DNA of 64,000 bases from an uncultured Mycobacteriaceae bacterium (GTDB lineage Bacteria > Actinomycetota > Actinomycetes > Mycobacteriales > Mycobacteriaceae), in the NCBI GenBank assembly GCA_902826815.1, contig CADEGF010000011.1, positions 1-64,000 on the forward strand, read 5' to 3'. Under the pieces are notes generated by a model. The model made no database searches, was not told where the DNA came from, and saw only the letters and a program-made list of their open reading frames with translations. Positions within the stretch are counted from its first letter, which is position 1, and each line of letters starts with the position of its first letter. Shown in pieces: positions 42,023 through 50,561 of this stretch. A program made the translations under genes and the position numbers.

Positions 42023-42064
42023 TTGCCGGGATGCCAACCGTCCCCCCGAGGCGGAGGAGCTGAT

Positions 42065-43096
42065 ATGGCGACGATTCGCGATGTCGCCACACGGGCTGGT
42101 GTTGCCCCGTCGTCGGTGACCCGCGTGCTGAGTGGGCATCCGAATGTCAGCAACGAGTTGCGTGAACGGGTTCTTGCCGCCGTGCAGGAAGTCGGCTACA
42201 ACCCGGATCTGGTTGCCGCCGGCCTGCGTCGCGGCTATACACAGACCGTCGGCATCATCGTCAACGACGTGCTCAATCCGGTCGTCGCCCAGATGATCGA
42301 CGTGGTCGAGAGCGAGCTTCGGCGGGCCGGATACGGTGTCATCCTTGCGAATTCGCACGGCCAGGCGGATAACGACATCGAGAATGTCCGGCTGTTGCAT
42401 CAGCGGCGCGTCGACGCCTTGGTGGCGGCCTTCTCCGACGATACCAATCCCGCGCTGGTAGCTGCTTTGTCGGCGCTGCCGATCCCGGTCGTCTTGCTCG
42501 ACAGGGAGGTCGAGTCACACGACTTCAGCGCAGTGGTCAGCGATCACGGGATGGGCGCCAGGATGCTCGCCGAGCATTTGATCGACCGCGGGCACCGCGA
42601 GATCGGGGTGATCAGCGGGTCGCTCACGGCGTACCCGAGCCGGTCCCGCGTGCGGGGGCTGAGCGAGACGCTGGTCAGGCTGGGTGCGCCACTGCGTCCC
42701 GAGTTCGTGATCGCTGGCCGAGGTTCCACGGAATTCGGCGTCGAGTCGGTCGCCACGCTGATGGACGATCCACATCCCCCAACGGCGATCGTCATCGGCA
42801 ACGGCAACACAGCGGCGATCGCCGGGGTGATCGGCGAGCTGCGGCGGCGAGGCGTCAAGGTGGGGGAGGACATCGCGCTCGCCGCGTCCGAGGATGGCCC
42901 GCTGCTTGCCCTGCACACACCGGGAATCACCGCAATGGCCCGTGACGTAGAGGATTTGGCGCGTCGCGCAGCCACTCTCGCGCTCCACCGGCTCGACGAC
43001 AAGAAGCCCGGCGTGCATACCATCATGCTTCCGACGCGGCTGATCGTGCGCCCATCGACCGATTGGAACGCCCGCAGCACGGTTCGGGCGTCCTGA
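42065..43096 (+). CDS. LacI-family transcriptional regulator
   Basis: 343 residues. DNA-binding domain TIRDVATRAGVAPSSVTRVLSGHPNVSNELRERVLAAVQEVGYNPD occupies the first 50 residues; the hinge is followed by VGIIVNDVLNPVVAQMIDVVE and a periplasmic-binding-like effector domain with a second module DHGMGARMLAEHLIDRGHREIGVISG. GGAGG eight bases before the ATG. Effector probably a sugar acid or related ligand. Candidate target sites with a TTGraATCGkTTCCC pattern lie downstream of it (43168 and 43312). Confidence 0.9.
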   Translation: MATIRDVATRAGVAPSSVTRVLSGHPNVSNELRERVLAAVQEVGYNPDLVAAGLRRGYTQTVGIIVNDVLNPVVAQMIDVVESELRRAGYGVILANSHGQADNDIENVRLLHQRRVDALVAAFSDDTNPALVAALSALPIPVVLLDREVESHDFSAVVSDHGMGARMLAEHLIDRGHREIGVISGSLTAYPSRSRVRGLSETLVRLGAPLRPEFVIAGRGSTEFGVESVATLMDDPHPPTAIVIGNGNTAAIAGVIGELRRRGVKVGEDIALAASEDGPLLALHTPGITAMARDVEDLARRAATLALHRLDDKKPGVHTIMLPTRLIVRPSTDWNARSTVRAS

Positions 43097-43121
43097 GGAT
43101 TCAGGTAGTTGTGATTTACGC

Positions 43122-43184
43122 TTGCAGAGACTCGCATTGTGACCGTAGTCTCGTTCTCGGCGGAACATTGAAATCGGTTCCCGG
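43122..43184 (+). promoter_or_regulatory. promoter with LacI-type operator
   Basis: TTGCAG (43122-43127), 18-base spacer, TAGTCT (43146-43151), then TTGAAATCGGTTCCCGG (43168-43184) around the expected start of transcription. A related TTGGAATCGTTTCCCAA occurs at 43312-43328, matching 13 of 17 bases. Both centre on a CG step as LacI-family operators do. Confidence 0.5.
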
Positions 43185-43190
43185 AGACGT

Positions 43191-43346
43191 ATGACCATGT
43201 CGGCTCGATCGGCCACCTCGGCCGAAGCTCGGAAAGTAGTGGATTTGCACACCAATTCGATCGCTGCGAGGCGGCTCGAGCGGCCCATGCCGCCCTTTTT
43301 TTGGACCGGCGTTGGAATCGTTTCCCAAGAATGCGGGGCGCGATGA
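43191..43346 (+). CDS. 51-residue ORF coupled to the hotdog gene
   Basis: A small frame starting MTMSARSATSAEARKVVDLH and ending FFWTGVGIVSQECGAR, with GGAG four bases before the ATG. Its stop overlaps the ATG of the next gene (ATGA), the coupling style used throughout this operon. No recognisable domain; it contains a hydrophobic/aromatic PPFFWTGVGIV stretch. It could be a real small protein or a leader that couples translation. The LacI-like site at 43312 lies inside it. Confidence 0.4.
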   Translation: MTMSARSATSAEARKVVDLHTNSIAARRLERPMPPFFWTGVGIVSQECGAR

Positions 43347-43813
43347 CCATCGACGCGACCAGCTCGATGGAAACCGGCTCAGCCTGGTCGGCACTGTCGG
43401 AGTGCGGCGAGGCCCAGGTCGGCATGGTGGCCCCCGTCCAAGTGATCACCACGTCGGCGGACCGTCTCGGCCGCCTGCGCGACGCGATGTCGGCGGTCGT
43501 CGACGACGTCGACACCCCCCTCTGCATCGCCGATGTCTGCCCCGACCCGCTGGTGTTCGCGCTGGCGGCAGGGCTGCCGCGGCCGACGGGATTCGATAGG
43601 TCGATCGACGGAGGCAGCACCTGGCTTGACGCGGCGCCCGTCGGCGCGGGGCCACTGTATGCCGTGTCGCAGGTCAGCGGGATCACCGAGCGGCGAACCA
43701 GCGACGGCAGGCGGCTTGTCCGTGTCGTCTACTCGACGCGGTTCACCGACGTCCACGGCGCGCTCGTGGGTGTCGCGGACGGAACGGGTATCCACATCGG
43801 CGGTGGCCGATGA
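43343..43813 (+). CDS. small hotdog (FAS1-dehydratase-like) protein
   Basis: 156 residues. The second half (GSTWLDAAPVGAGPLYAVSQVSGITERRTSDGRRLVRVVYSTRFTDVHGALVGVADGTGIHI) follows the pattern of the N-terminal, non-catalytic hotdog of MaoC-like dehydratases, where a long helix and an Asp...His pair are missing. Probably a structural partner of the MaoC proteins encoded next. Overlaps the next gene by four bases. Confidence 0.6.
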   Translation: MTIDATSSMETGSAWSALSECGEAQVGMVAPVQVITTSADRLGRLRDAMSAVVDDVDTPLCIADVCPDPLVFALAAGLPRPTGFDRSIDGGSTWLDAAPVGAGPLYAVSQVSGITERRTSDGRRLVRVVYSTRFTDVHGALVGVADGTGIHIGGGR

Positions 43814-44682
43814 CCGATCTGTCAGTGCGAGATTTCAAAGAACGCGTCGTTTCACCGTCGACGGAACATCTCCTGCGCTGGGCGTCGGCGGCCGAGGACT
43901 ATTCGCCGATCCATTTCGACCGCGACGTCGCCATCGCTCGCGGATTCGACGGACCGCTGGTGCATGGCCCGTGGAAGGCCGCCGTGCTGCGCCGCCTGCT
44001 GGCCGGTTGGCTGGGCCCCGAGGCCGTGATCCGCGAATTGTCCGTTCGCTATCTGCGCGCCGACGGCGTCGGCCGGGCGCTGCGGTTCGGTGGGCGGCTC
44101 CTCGGGTCGGAGCCTCTCGGCGACGGATCGATCGAAATACGTTGCAGTGTCTGGATTCGCGATGAACAGGACCGCGTCAGCGTCGAGGGCGAGTGTGTCG
44201 CCACCACAGAACCTGACAGCGACGGCGGGCTGCCGATGGAGCGGCTCCGCGCCGCGGTGCACCTTGGACAGGACGCGGGCACCTTCACCTACCGCGTCGA
44301 GGCCAACGACGTCGACGCGTTCGCGAACGCAATAGGTGCGACCGTCCGAACGGATGTTCCGGCGACCTACTTCGGCGCCTTGGATCCTGTTGAGCGTCGT
44401 GACCTCGATCTTGATGACTTCCTGCAGCGGTTGCCGTATCCGAAGACGGGTGGCGGCAACGCATTCAACGAGGTCACCTACGAGCGTCCCATCCGCGTCG
44501 GCGATGTGATCACGGTGACCACCCGGTACACGGAGGTCTACGAGAAGCCCGGGTCGCGCGGCACGTTGTTGTTCCGTGTCCGAGTCAACGAAATGCGCGA
44601 TGCGTCAGGCGCCTTGGTCGCCACCAGCCGGTGCGGGCATGTGCTGAGCTACCGCCTCGAGCAGGAAGGTGACGGGCGGTGA
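43810..44682 (+). CDS. two-domain MaoC-like dehydratase
   Basis: 290 residues, apparently two hotdog domains. The N-terminal one carries the hydratase-2 motif: AAEDYSPIHFDRDVAIARGFDGPLVHG (Asp near 30, His near 35). The C-terminal one (about 150-285, TFTYRVEANDVDAFANAIG ... YPKTGGGNAFNEVTYERPIRVGDVI) resembles the FAS1-type non-catalytic domain. This is the reverse of the usual order. Would hydrate or dehydrate a CoA-linked acid together with the hotdog proteins on either side. ATG in the previous stop. Confidence 0.72.
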   Translation: MTDLSVRDFKERVVSPSTEHLLRWASAAEDYSPIHFDRDVAIARGFDGPLVHGPWKAAVLRRLLAGWLGPEAVIRELSVRYLRADGVGRALRFGGRLLGSEPLGDGSIEIRCSVWIRDEQDRVSVEGECVATTEPDSDGGLPMERLRAAVHLGQDAGTFTYRVEANDVDAFANAIGATVRTDVPATYFGALDPVERRDLDLDDFLQRLPYPKTGGGNAFNEVTYERPIRVGDVITVTTRYTEVYEKPGSRGTLLFRVRVNEMRDASGALVATSRCGHVLSYRLEQEGDGR

Positions 44683-45101
44683 TCCCCGAGCACATCGCCA
44701 CGGCGGGAGTTGGTTTCGAGCTGCCCCCGCGGGTGCACACCACCACCGCCGCGCAACTGGTCCGCTATGCCGGTGCCGCGCACGACTGTTCGGGCATACA
44801 TTACGACGTCGAATACGCGCGGCGACGGGGCTTCGACGGCGTCATTGTGCACGGCTTCCTGAAGGCCGGCTTCCTGGCGGAGTTGGGACGGGACTGGGCT
44901 GGCGGCGAGGCCTGGTACCGAAAGTTCGGTGCGCGTTACACGGGCACCGACCTGGTCGGCGCGCCGATCACCTGCCGAGGGCGGGTGATCAGCATCGACG
45001 AGGAGGCCGAGCAGCTAGGCCTCGAACTGTGGACTGAGAACGTTCAGCGCCGCATGACCACGAAGGCAACCGGCATCATTCAGTTTGGAGTATCGGCGTG
45101 A
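44679..45101 (+). CDS. MaoC-family dehydratase
   Basis: 140 residues, single hotdog with the catalytic motif YAGAAHDCSGIHYDVEYARRRGFDGVIVHG (Asp near 35, His near 40). GTG start overlapping the preceding stop. Third of three hotdog genes in a row, probably forming a heteromeric enoyl-CoA hydratase. Confidence 0.82.
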   Translation: MIPEHIATAGVGFELPPRVHTTTAAQLVRYAGAAHDCSGIHYDVEYARRRGFDGVIVHGFLKAGFLAELGRDWAGGEAWYRKFGARYTGTDLVGAPITCRGRVISIDEEAEQLGLELWTENVQRRMTTKATGIIQFGVSA

Positions 45102-46195
45102 CCCAATCAGCCACTCGCACCTATTCGATCGCGGCCCTTCCTGGTGACGGTATCGGCAATGAGGTGCTGCCTGCCGCCATCGAGGTGCTGGACGCGCTCG
45201 GACCCCGGTTCGGCATCGAATTCCGTTGGCAGCAGTTCGAATGGGGCTGTGAGTACTACCAGCGCACCGGTTCGATGATGCCCGACGACGGACTCGACAC
45301 GCTCGCGGCGCACGACGCGATCTTCCTCGGGGCGGTCGGAGCGCCTGGTGTTGCCGACCATATATCGCTGTGGGGCATGCTGATCCCGATACGACGCGAG
45401 TTCGACCAATATGTCAACAAGCGGCCCGCCCGGCTGCTGCCCAACGTGCCAAGCCCGATCGCCAGTGACCGCATCTCGGCTTTGGACATGATTGTCATCA
45501 GGGAGAACGTCGAAGGCGAGTACTCGCGGATCGGCGGCCGCCTGTACTCGGGAACCGATGCCGAAATGGCGGTCCAAGAGTCGGTTTTCACTCGCCGTGG
45601 GGTCGAACGGGTGATGAACTACGCGTTCGACCTCGCGGGCAGCAGGCGGCGACATCTGACCTCGGCGACCAAGTCGAACGGGATCGTCTTCACGATGCCG
45701 TTCTGGGATGAGGTGTTCGCAGAGCGGTCGGCGGAGCACCCAGGCATCGACACCGACCAGTACCACATCGATGCCCTGGCAGCGCAGTTTGTCCTCGACC
45801 CGTGCCGATTCGACGTGGTGGTGGCGTCGAACCTGTTCGGCGACATCCTCACCGACCTAGCGGCGGCGGTCACAGGCAGCATCGGGGTGGCTCCATCGGC
45901 GAACATCAACCCCGAGCGTCGTTTTCCCTCGATGTTCGAGCCCGTGCACGGTTCGGCGCCCGACATCGCCGGACAGGGCATCGCCAACCCCGTCGGCCAA
46001 CTCTGGTCGGCGGTGATGATGCTCGAGCACCTCGGCGAGCTGGATGCGGCAACCGCATTGATGGACGCCATCGAGTCGGTACTCGCAGACGGGGTGATGA
46101 CGCCCGATCTCGGCGGCACGGCGAACACCGCCGACGTGACGGCGGCGACGACAGACCGGCTGGGCGCAGTCCACACGGCGGGAAGGCAGGGGTAG
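45098..46195 (+). CDS. tartrate/D-malate-type isopropylmalate dehydrogenase family enzyme
   Basis: 365 residues. LPGDGIGNEVLPAAIEVL (about 10-27), FLGAVGAPGVADHISLWGMLIPIRREFDQYVNKRPARLLPNV (about 78-119), RENVEGEYSRIGG, and VASNLFGDILTDLAAAVTGSIGVAPSANI (about 247-275), then FEPVHGSAPDIAGQGIANP. All substrate-Arg and metal-Asp positions of beta-decarboxylating dehydrogenases are present; the WGCEYYQRTGSMMPDD and NKRPARLLP forms are those of tartrate dehydrogenase/DmlA. NAD+ and divalent metal dependent oxidation of a 2-hydroxy-dicarboxylate. Confidence 0.87.
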   Translation: MTQSATRTYSIAALPGDGIGNEVLPAAIEVLDALGPRFGIEFRWQQFEWGCEYYQRTGSMMPDDGLDTLAAHDAIFLGAVGAPGVADHISLWGMLIPIRREFDQYVNKRPARLLPNVPSPIASDRISALDMIVIRENVEGEYSRIGGRLYSGTDAEMAVQESVFTRRGVERVMNYAFDLAGSRRRHLTSATKSNGIVFTMPFWDEVFAERSAEHPGIDTDQYHIDALAAQFVLDPCRFDVVVASNLFGDILTDLAAAVTGSIGVAPSANINPERRFPSMFEPVHGSAPDIAGQGIANPVGQLWSAVMMLEHLGELDAATALMDAIESVLADGVMTPDLGGTANTADVTAATTDRLGAVHTAGRQG

Positions 46196-47002
46196 ATGTC
46201 GCAACCGCGTACCTCGGAATCGAGATTTTCCGGCGAGCCCGTGCTGATCACAGGCGGAGCAGGTGGAATGGGTGAGGCGATGGCGCGCCGGCTGGCGTCC
46301 TCCGGTGCCAGGGTTTCCATCGTCGACCTCAAACCCGATGCGGTGGCCGACGCTGTTTCGCGGATGAAGAACGACGGGCTCGACGTCATCGGCGTGGCCG
46401 CCGACACCACCGATGAGGATGCGATGGCGGCTGCGGTCGCCGAAACCGTGCGCGCCTTCGGGTCGCTGTACGGGCTGATCACCGCTGCCGGAATCCGCCA
46501 GACCGCAGCGGGTTTCACCGATATAGACCTCACGCTGTGGCGGACGATCATCGATGTCAACCTCACCGGCACCTTCGTCGCGATCCGGGCGGCCACCCAG
46601 GAACTCGTCGCAATCAAGGGTGCGATCGTGACCGTCGCGTCGGTGACGGCCGACGGGGCACGGATGAACCAGTCCGCGTACGCGACGAGTAAGGCGGCAG
46701 TACTGCACCTGACCAAGCAGATCGCCCTGGAGCTGTCGACAAAGGGTGTGAGAGCCAACTGCTTGTGCCCAGGGGTCACCAGCACACCGATGATCGAGCA
46801 GGCGGTGCGCAACGACGGGCCAGGCGTCCTCAACGACAAACTCAAAGGGTCCCTCGAGCAGTTCCGGCCCGGTATCCCGTTGGGCCGGTTGGCTGAACCC
46901 GACGATCAGGCCGCAGCCGCCGAATACCTGTTGTCCAAAGATTCCTCGTTCATCACCGGCGTCGGCCTGTACGTCGACGGCGGCGTCTCGATGCTGGGGT
47001 GA
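46196..47002 (+). CDS. SDR-family oxidoreductase
   Basis: 268 residues. LITGGAGGMGEAMARRLASSG (about 17-37), ITAAGIRQ replacing NNAG, SVTADGARMNQSAYATSKAA with Ser, Tyr and Lys, and NCLCPGVTSTPM. Starts at the ATG immediately after the dehydrogenase stop. NAD(P)-dependent step of the same pathway; substrate unknown. Confidence 0.86.
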   Translation: MSQPRTSESRFSGEPVLITGGAGGMGEAMARRLASSGARVSIVDLKPDAVADAVSRMKNDGLDVIGVAADTTDEDAMAAAVAETVRAFGSLYGLITAAGIRQTAAGFTDIDLTLWRTIIDVNLTGTFVAIRAATQELVAIKGAIVTVASVTADGARMNQSAYATSKAAVLHLTKQIALELSTKGVRANCLCPGVTSTPMIEQAVRNDGPGVLNDKLKGSLEQFRPGIPLGRLAEPDDQAAAAEYLLSKDSSFITGVGLYVDGGVSMLG

Positions 47003-47006
47003 TGCC

Positions 47007-47903
47007 ATGACGTTGTTTTCCCGAGCCGGCCGGTTCGCATGGAACCACAAGATGGTCACTGCGAGCTTCGTCATCCTCGGAATCGTCATAGTCAGTGCGG
47101 TTTTCGTGCATCAGCTGGCGCCGTTCGACCCGTACGCACAGGACGTGTCGCTGCGCAACCTGCCTCCGATGACTGACCGCGGCGGCGGTATCCATGTGCT
47201 GGGCACCGACGCACTCGGCCGCGACGAACTCGCGAGACTCATGCTCGGTGCGCAGATCTCGCTGACCGTCGGCGTGGCCAGCGTCCTGGTATCGGGGTTG
47301 GTCGGCACCGTCATCGGCCTCATCGCCGGCTACTACCGGGGCTGGTTCGACGACGTCGTCATGCGGTTCGTCGACCTCCAGATGAGCGTCCCCTCCCTGC
47401 TGATCGCACTGCTGGTGCTCTACCTGGCCGGCCCGAGCTTCCTCAACATCGTGCTGGTGCTGGCCGTGACACGGTGGATGGTGTACGCCCGCGTGTCCCG
47501 CGGCCTGATGCTGTCGCTGCGTGAGGTGTTGTTCGTCGAGGCATCCCGCGCGCTCGGTGCTTCAGATCTACGGATCATCGTGCGGCACCTGCTGCCGAAC
47601 CTGTTGGCGCCCATCCTCGTTCTGGCCACCCTCGAACTCGCCGTGATGATGCTCACGGAGGCGTCATTGAGCTTCCTCGGCCTCGGCATCCAGCCGCCCG
47701 AATCGTCCTGGGGACTCATGCTCGCGGAGGGCCGTGAATATCTGACCTCCGCATGGTGGTTGGTTGCGGTTCCCGGCCTGGCCATCCTGTTCACCACGCT
47801 GAGCGTGAACATCATCGCGACCTGGTTGCGCAGTCGGTCCACCCAGGCCACCTATGCCCGTTCCGGTTCCGAGACAGAAAGGTCCCAAAGTGCTGCAGTC
47901 TGA
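47007..47903 (+). CDS. DppC-like ABC permease
   Basis: 298 residues. N-terminal span IVIVSAVFVHQLAPFDPYAQD, the segment GIHVLGTDALGRDELARLMLGAQISLTVG (typical DppC), and the EAA loop VEASRALGASDLRIIVRHLLPNL near 180-200, then LSFLGLGIQPPESSWGLML. One of two membrane subunits of a peptide/nickel-type importer; its partner is at 55684-56739. ALDH gene overlaps its 3' end by 14 bases. Confidence 0.9.
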   Translation: MTLFSRAGRFAWNHKMVTASFVILGIVIVSAVFVHQLAPFDPYAQDVSLRNLPPMTDRGGGIHVLGTDALGRDELARLMLGAQISLTVGVASVLVSGLVGTVIGLIAGYYRGWFDDVVMRFVDLQMSVPSLLIALLVLYLAGPSFLNIVLVLAVTRWMVYARVSRGLMLSLREVLFVEASRALGASDLRIIVRHLLPNLLAPILVLATLELAVMMLTEASLSFLGLGIQPPESSWGLMLAEGREYLTSAWWLVAVPGLAILFTTLSVNIIATWLRSRSTQATYARSGSETERSQSAAV

Positions 47904-49353
47904 AGACGCCGCAACCCGTCGCGAGGCGGCGATCGCGCAAGCCCCTACGAACGTCGAAGAGTATCCCGGCGCAAGCCGGGTGGACGTCCATCACCCGTTC
48001 ACCGGCCAGGTGATCGGACAGGTGGCGAACTGCGGCCCGGCCGACGTGGACGCCGCCTGCCGCACCGCCGCCGCTGCGCAGGAACGCGGTATTCCCCAGT
48101 GGCAACGTGCACGGGTGCTCGACGCAGTCGCGCTGCTGCTGGAGCGTGACGAGCAGCGGCTGGCGGGGTTGATCACGCTGGAGAGCGGCAAGGCGATCCG
48201 CGACGCGCGTGGCGAGGTGGGCAGGGCCGCCGAGACCGCCCGAATTTCCGCGGCGGTGGCGCGCACACTCACCGGGGAGCAGGTCGCCACCGAGGCGACT
48301 CCCACCGGAGTCGGCAAGCTGGCCATCGCCCTGCGGCTGCCCATCGGAGTGGTCGGCGCCATCTCGCCGTTCAACTTCCCGCTGAACACCGTGATGCACA
48401 AGGTCGGTCCGGCCATCGCGGCCGGCTGCGCAATCGTGCTGAAACCCGCCCATCAGACGCCGCTGACCGCGCTGGCACTGCGTGCTCTGCTGATCGAGGC
48501 GGGACTGCCCGAGGACTGGCTGACCGTCGTCACCGACGACCGCACATCGGCGGGGCCTGCGCTCGTCGAACATCACGTGCCCAAGCTCATCACCTTCACG
48601 GGCAGCAGCCAGGTCGGCTGGGGGATCGCGGGCACCGCGTACCGCAAGAAGGTCGCACTCGAACTTGGCTCCAACTCACCGGTTCTCGTCGCCGAAGACG
48701 CCGACGTCGATGCGGCGGCCGCCAAGATCTCGAAGGCCGCCTACTCGACTTCGGGACAGAGTTGCATTTCGGTGCAGCGCGTCATCGCGCACCGTTCGGT
48801 GCACGACGAACTCAACGACGCGCTGCGCAAGCACGCCGACGCGCTCACGATCGGCGACCCATTCGACGATGCGACCGATGTCGGTCCGTTGATCACCCGC
48901 GATGCCACGGCGCGGGTCAAGGGCTGGATCGACGAGGCCGCTGCGGCCGGTGCGGCCGTCGTGGCCGGCGGTGACGTGATCGGGGAAAGCCTGCGCCCAA
49001 CGGTCGTCGACCAAGCGCCGTCCGGTACGAAACTGCGGGAAGCCGAGGCGTTCGGACCCGTGCTGACCGTGATCCCCTATGGAAGCCGCGACGAGGCGTT
49101 CGCGCTCGCCAACGAGACGGTGTACGGGCTGCAGGCGGGACTGTTCACCCGGGATCTCGATCTGGCGCTGGATGCGGTGTCGCGACTGGATTTCGGCGGT
49201 GTGCTCGTCAACGACGTTCCGACGACCCGGCTCGACCAGCAGCCCTACGGCGGCGGCGGCGAGTCGGGGAACACGCGCGAGGGCCCCGCCTACACCGCGC
49301 GCGAGATGACCGAGATGCGCTTCATCTCCTTTCAGCCGGGGGGTGTCACATGA
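47890..49353 (+). CDS. aldehyde dehydrogenase family protein
   Basis: 487 residues from the GTG chosen here (AAAGGT upstream). VGAISPFNFPLNTVMHKVGPAIAAG, KPAHQTPLTAL, FTGSSQVGWGI, the Glu in LELGSNSPVLV (about 258) and the Cys in YSTSGQSCISVQRV (about 294) are complete. The LELGSNSP form belongs to the NAD(P)-dependent aldehyde/lactaldehyde-like group rather than the betaine type. Oxidises an aldehyde intermediate. The next gene overlaps by four bases. Confidence 0.87.
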   Translation: MLQSEDAATRREAAIAQAPTNVEEYPGASRVDVHHPFTGQVIGQVANCGPADVDAACRTAAAAQERGIPQWQRARVLDAVALLLERDEQRLAGLITLESGKAIRDARGEVGRAAETARISAAVARTLTGEQVATEATPTGVGKLAIALRLPIGVVGAISPFNFPLNTVMHKVGPAIAAGCAIVLKPAHQTPLTALALRALLIEAGLPEDWLTVVTDDRTSAGPALVEHHVPKLITFTGSSQVGWGIAGTAYRKKVALELGSNSPVLVAEDADVDAAAAKISKAAYSTSGQSCISVQRVIAHRSVHDELNDALRKHADALTIGDPFDDATDVGPLITRDATARVKGWIDEAAAAGAAVVAGGDVIGESLRPTVVDQAPSGTKLREAEAFGPVLTVIPYGSRDEAFALANETVYGLQAGLFTRDLDLALDAVSRLDFGGVLVNDVPTTRLDQQPYGGGGESGNTREGPAYTAREMTEMRFISFQPGGVT

Positions 49354-50561
49354 GCGGACCGCTGGCAGGCATCGTGGTGGTGGACTTCACCGAGCGGGTG
49401 CAGGGTCCGTACGCCACCCAGATGCTCGGTGACTTCGGCGCCGATGTCATCAAGATCGAGCGTCCAGCGGCCGTGACACCCGACGGCAGACCCGACGAGC
49501 GATATGCGGGCGGCACCGGATCCCCACCCGATTCGCTTTACCGGGCAACGTTTCTGGCGAACAACCGCAGCAAACGCTCGATCGCCGTCGACCTCAAGTC
49601 CGAGGACGGACTGCGGACCATGCGGGCGCTGATCGGCACCGCCGACATCGTCTACGAGAACTTCCGCCCCGGCGTCATGGACCGACTCGGGTTGGGTTAC
49701 GACGCGTGCCGCGAGATCAATCCCGGGGTCGTCTACGTCTCCGCGTCCGGCTACGGTCCCGACGGCCCGAGGGTGAGCAAGCCGGGACAGGATGTCCTGA
49801 TCCAGGCGATGAGCGGGATCGGCGTGATCAACGAATCCGCCGATGGCAGGCCGACGCCGATCGGGATGTCGATCACCGACGTCCTCGGCGGCCTCAACGG
49901 GGTGGCTGCGGTGCTGGCCGCGCTGGTGCACAGAGAACGCACCGGCGAAGGCCAGCAGGTCATGGTCGACCTATTGGGCAGCGCGTTCGCCGCGCTGAGC
50001 GAACATCTGGTGCACATGCTCAACAACGGCGCTGACGAGCCGTCGCGGGTCACCCCGATGCACGGCCACGGCTATATCCCACCGCCATACGGGTTCTACG
50101 CCACCAAAGACGGATACCTCGCGCTGTCGAGTGGGCGGCAGGTGCGTGAGATCTGCGAAATCATCGGGCTGCCCGATCTTTCGGTCGATCCCCGGTTCGA
50201 CACGTATGCCAAGCGGGCCGCCAACCAGGGCGCGTTCGAAGCGATGATCGAAGAGGCGCTGACGGCTCGAACCACCGACGAGTGGCTTGCGGTGATGGAG
50301 CCCGCCGACATCTTCGCCGCGAGGGTCAACACCCTGCGCGACGCCGTCACCGACCCGCAATCGGTGGCGACCGGCCGCGTGGTGACCGTCGCGAGCCCGG
50401 ATGGCCCGCTGCGATTGATCGCTCCGCCAGCGCGTTTCGGGCGCACACCGCTCGACATCCGGCAGGCGCCGCCGCGGCACGGCGAACACACCGAACAGAT
50501 CCGGCGTGAACTCGGGCTAGACCGCGTCGACACCGCAGGCACCGCGGGAGGTCGGCGATGA
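49350..50561 (+). CDS. CaiB/BaiF CoA transferase 1
   Basis: 403 residues. VVDFTERVQGPYATQMLGDFGADVIKIERP, NNRSKRSIAVDLKSEDG, YENFRPGVMDRLGLGYDACREINP and the catalytic Asp in IGMSITDVLGGLNG (near 176). Shares the unusual TERxQGPY segment and the NP-Y-GF-YATKDGYLALSSGRQ region with the two transferases at 56771 and 58012. Would attach CoA to a carboxylic acid for the hydratases encoded nearby. Confidence 0.87.
   Translation: MSGPLAGIVVVDFTERVQGPYATQMLGDFGADVIKIERPAAVTPDGRPDERYAGGTGSPPDSLYRATFLANNRSKRSIAVDLKSEDGLRTMRALIGTADIVYENFRPGVMDRLGLGYDACREINPGVVYVSASGYGPDGPRVSKPGQDVLIQAMSGIGVINESADGRPTPIGMSITDVLGGLNGVAAVLAALVHRERTGEGQQVMVDLLGSAFAALSEHLVHMLNNGADEPSRVTPMHGHGYIPPPYGFYATKDGYLALSSGRQVREICEIIGLPDLSVDPRFDTYAKRAANQGAFEAMIEEALTARTTDEWLAVMEPADIFAARVNTLRDAVTDPQSVATGRVVTVASPDGPLRLIAPPARFGRTPLDIRQAPPRHGEHTEQIRRELGLDRVDTAGTAGGRR

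Noticed and set aside
40699..42063. 454-codon plus frame beginning MEATTRRTAAHD
   Set aside because: Arg/Gly-rich and without hydrophobic segments, while the alternative frame encodes a coherent multi-span membrane protein. It does offer an ATG, which is why the true start of that protein stays open.
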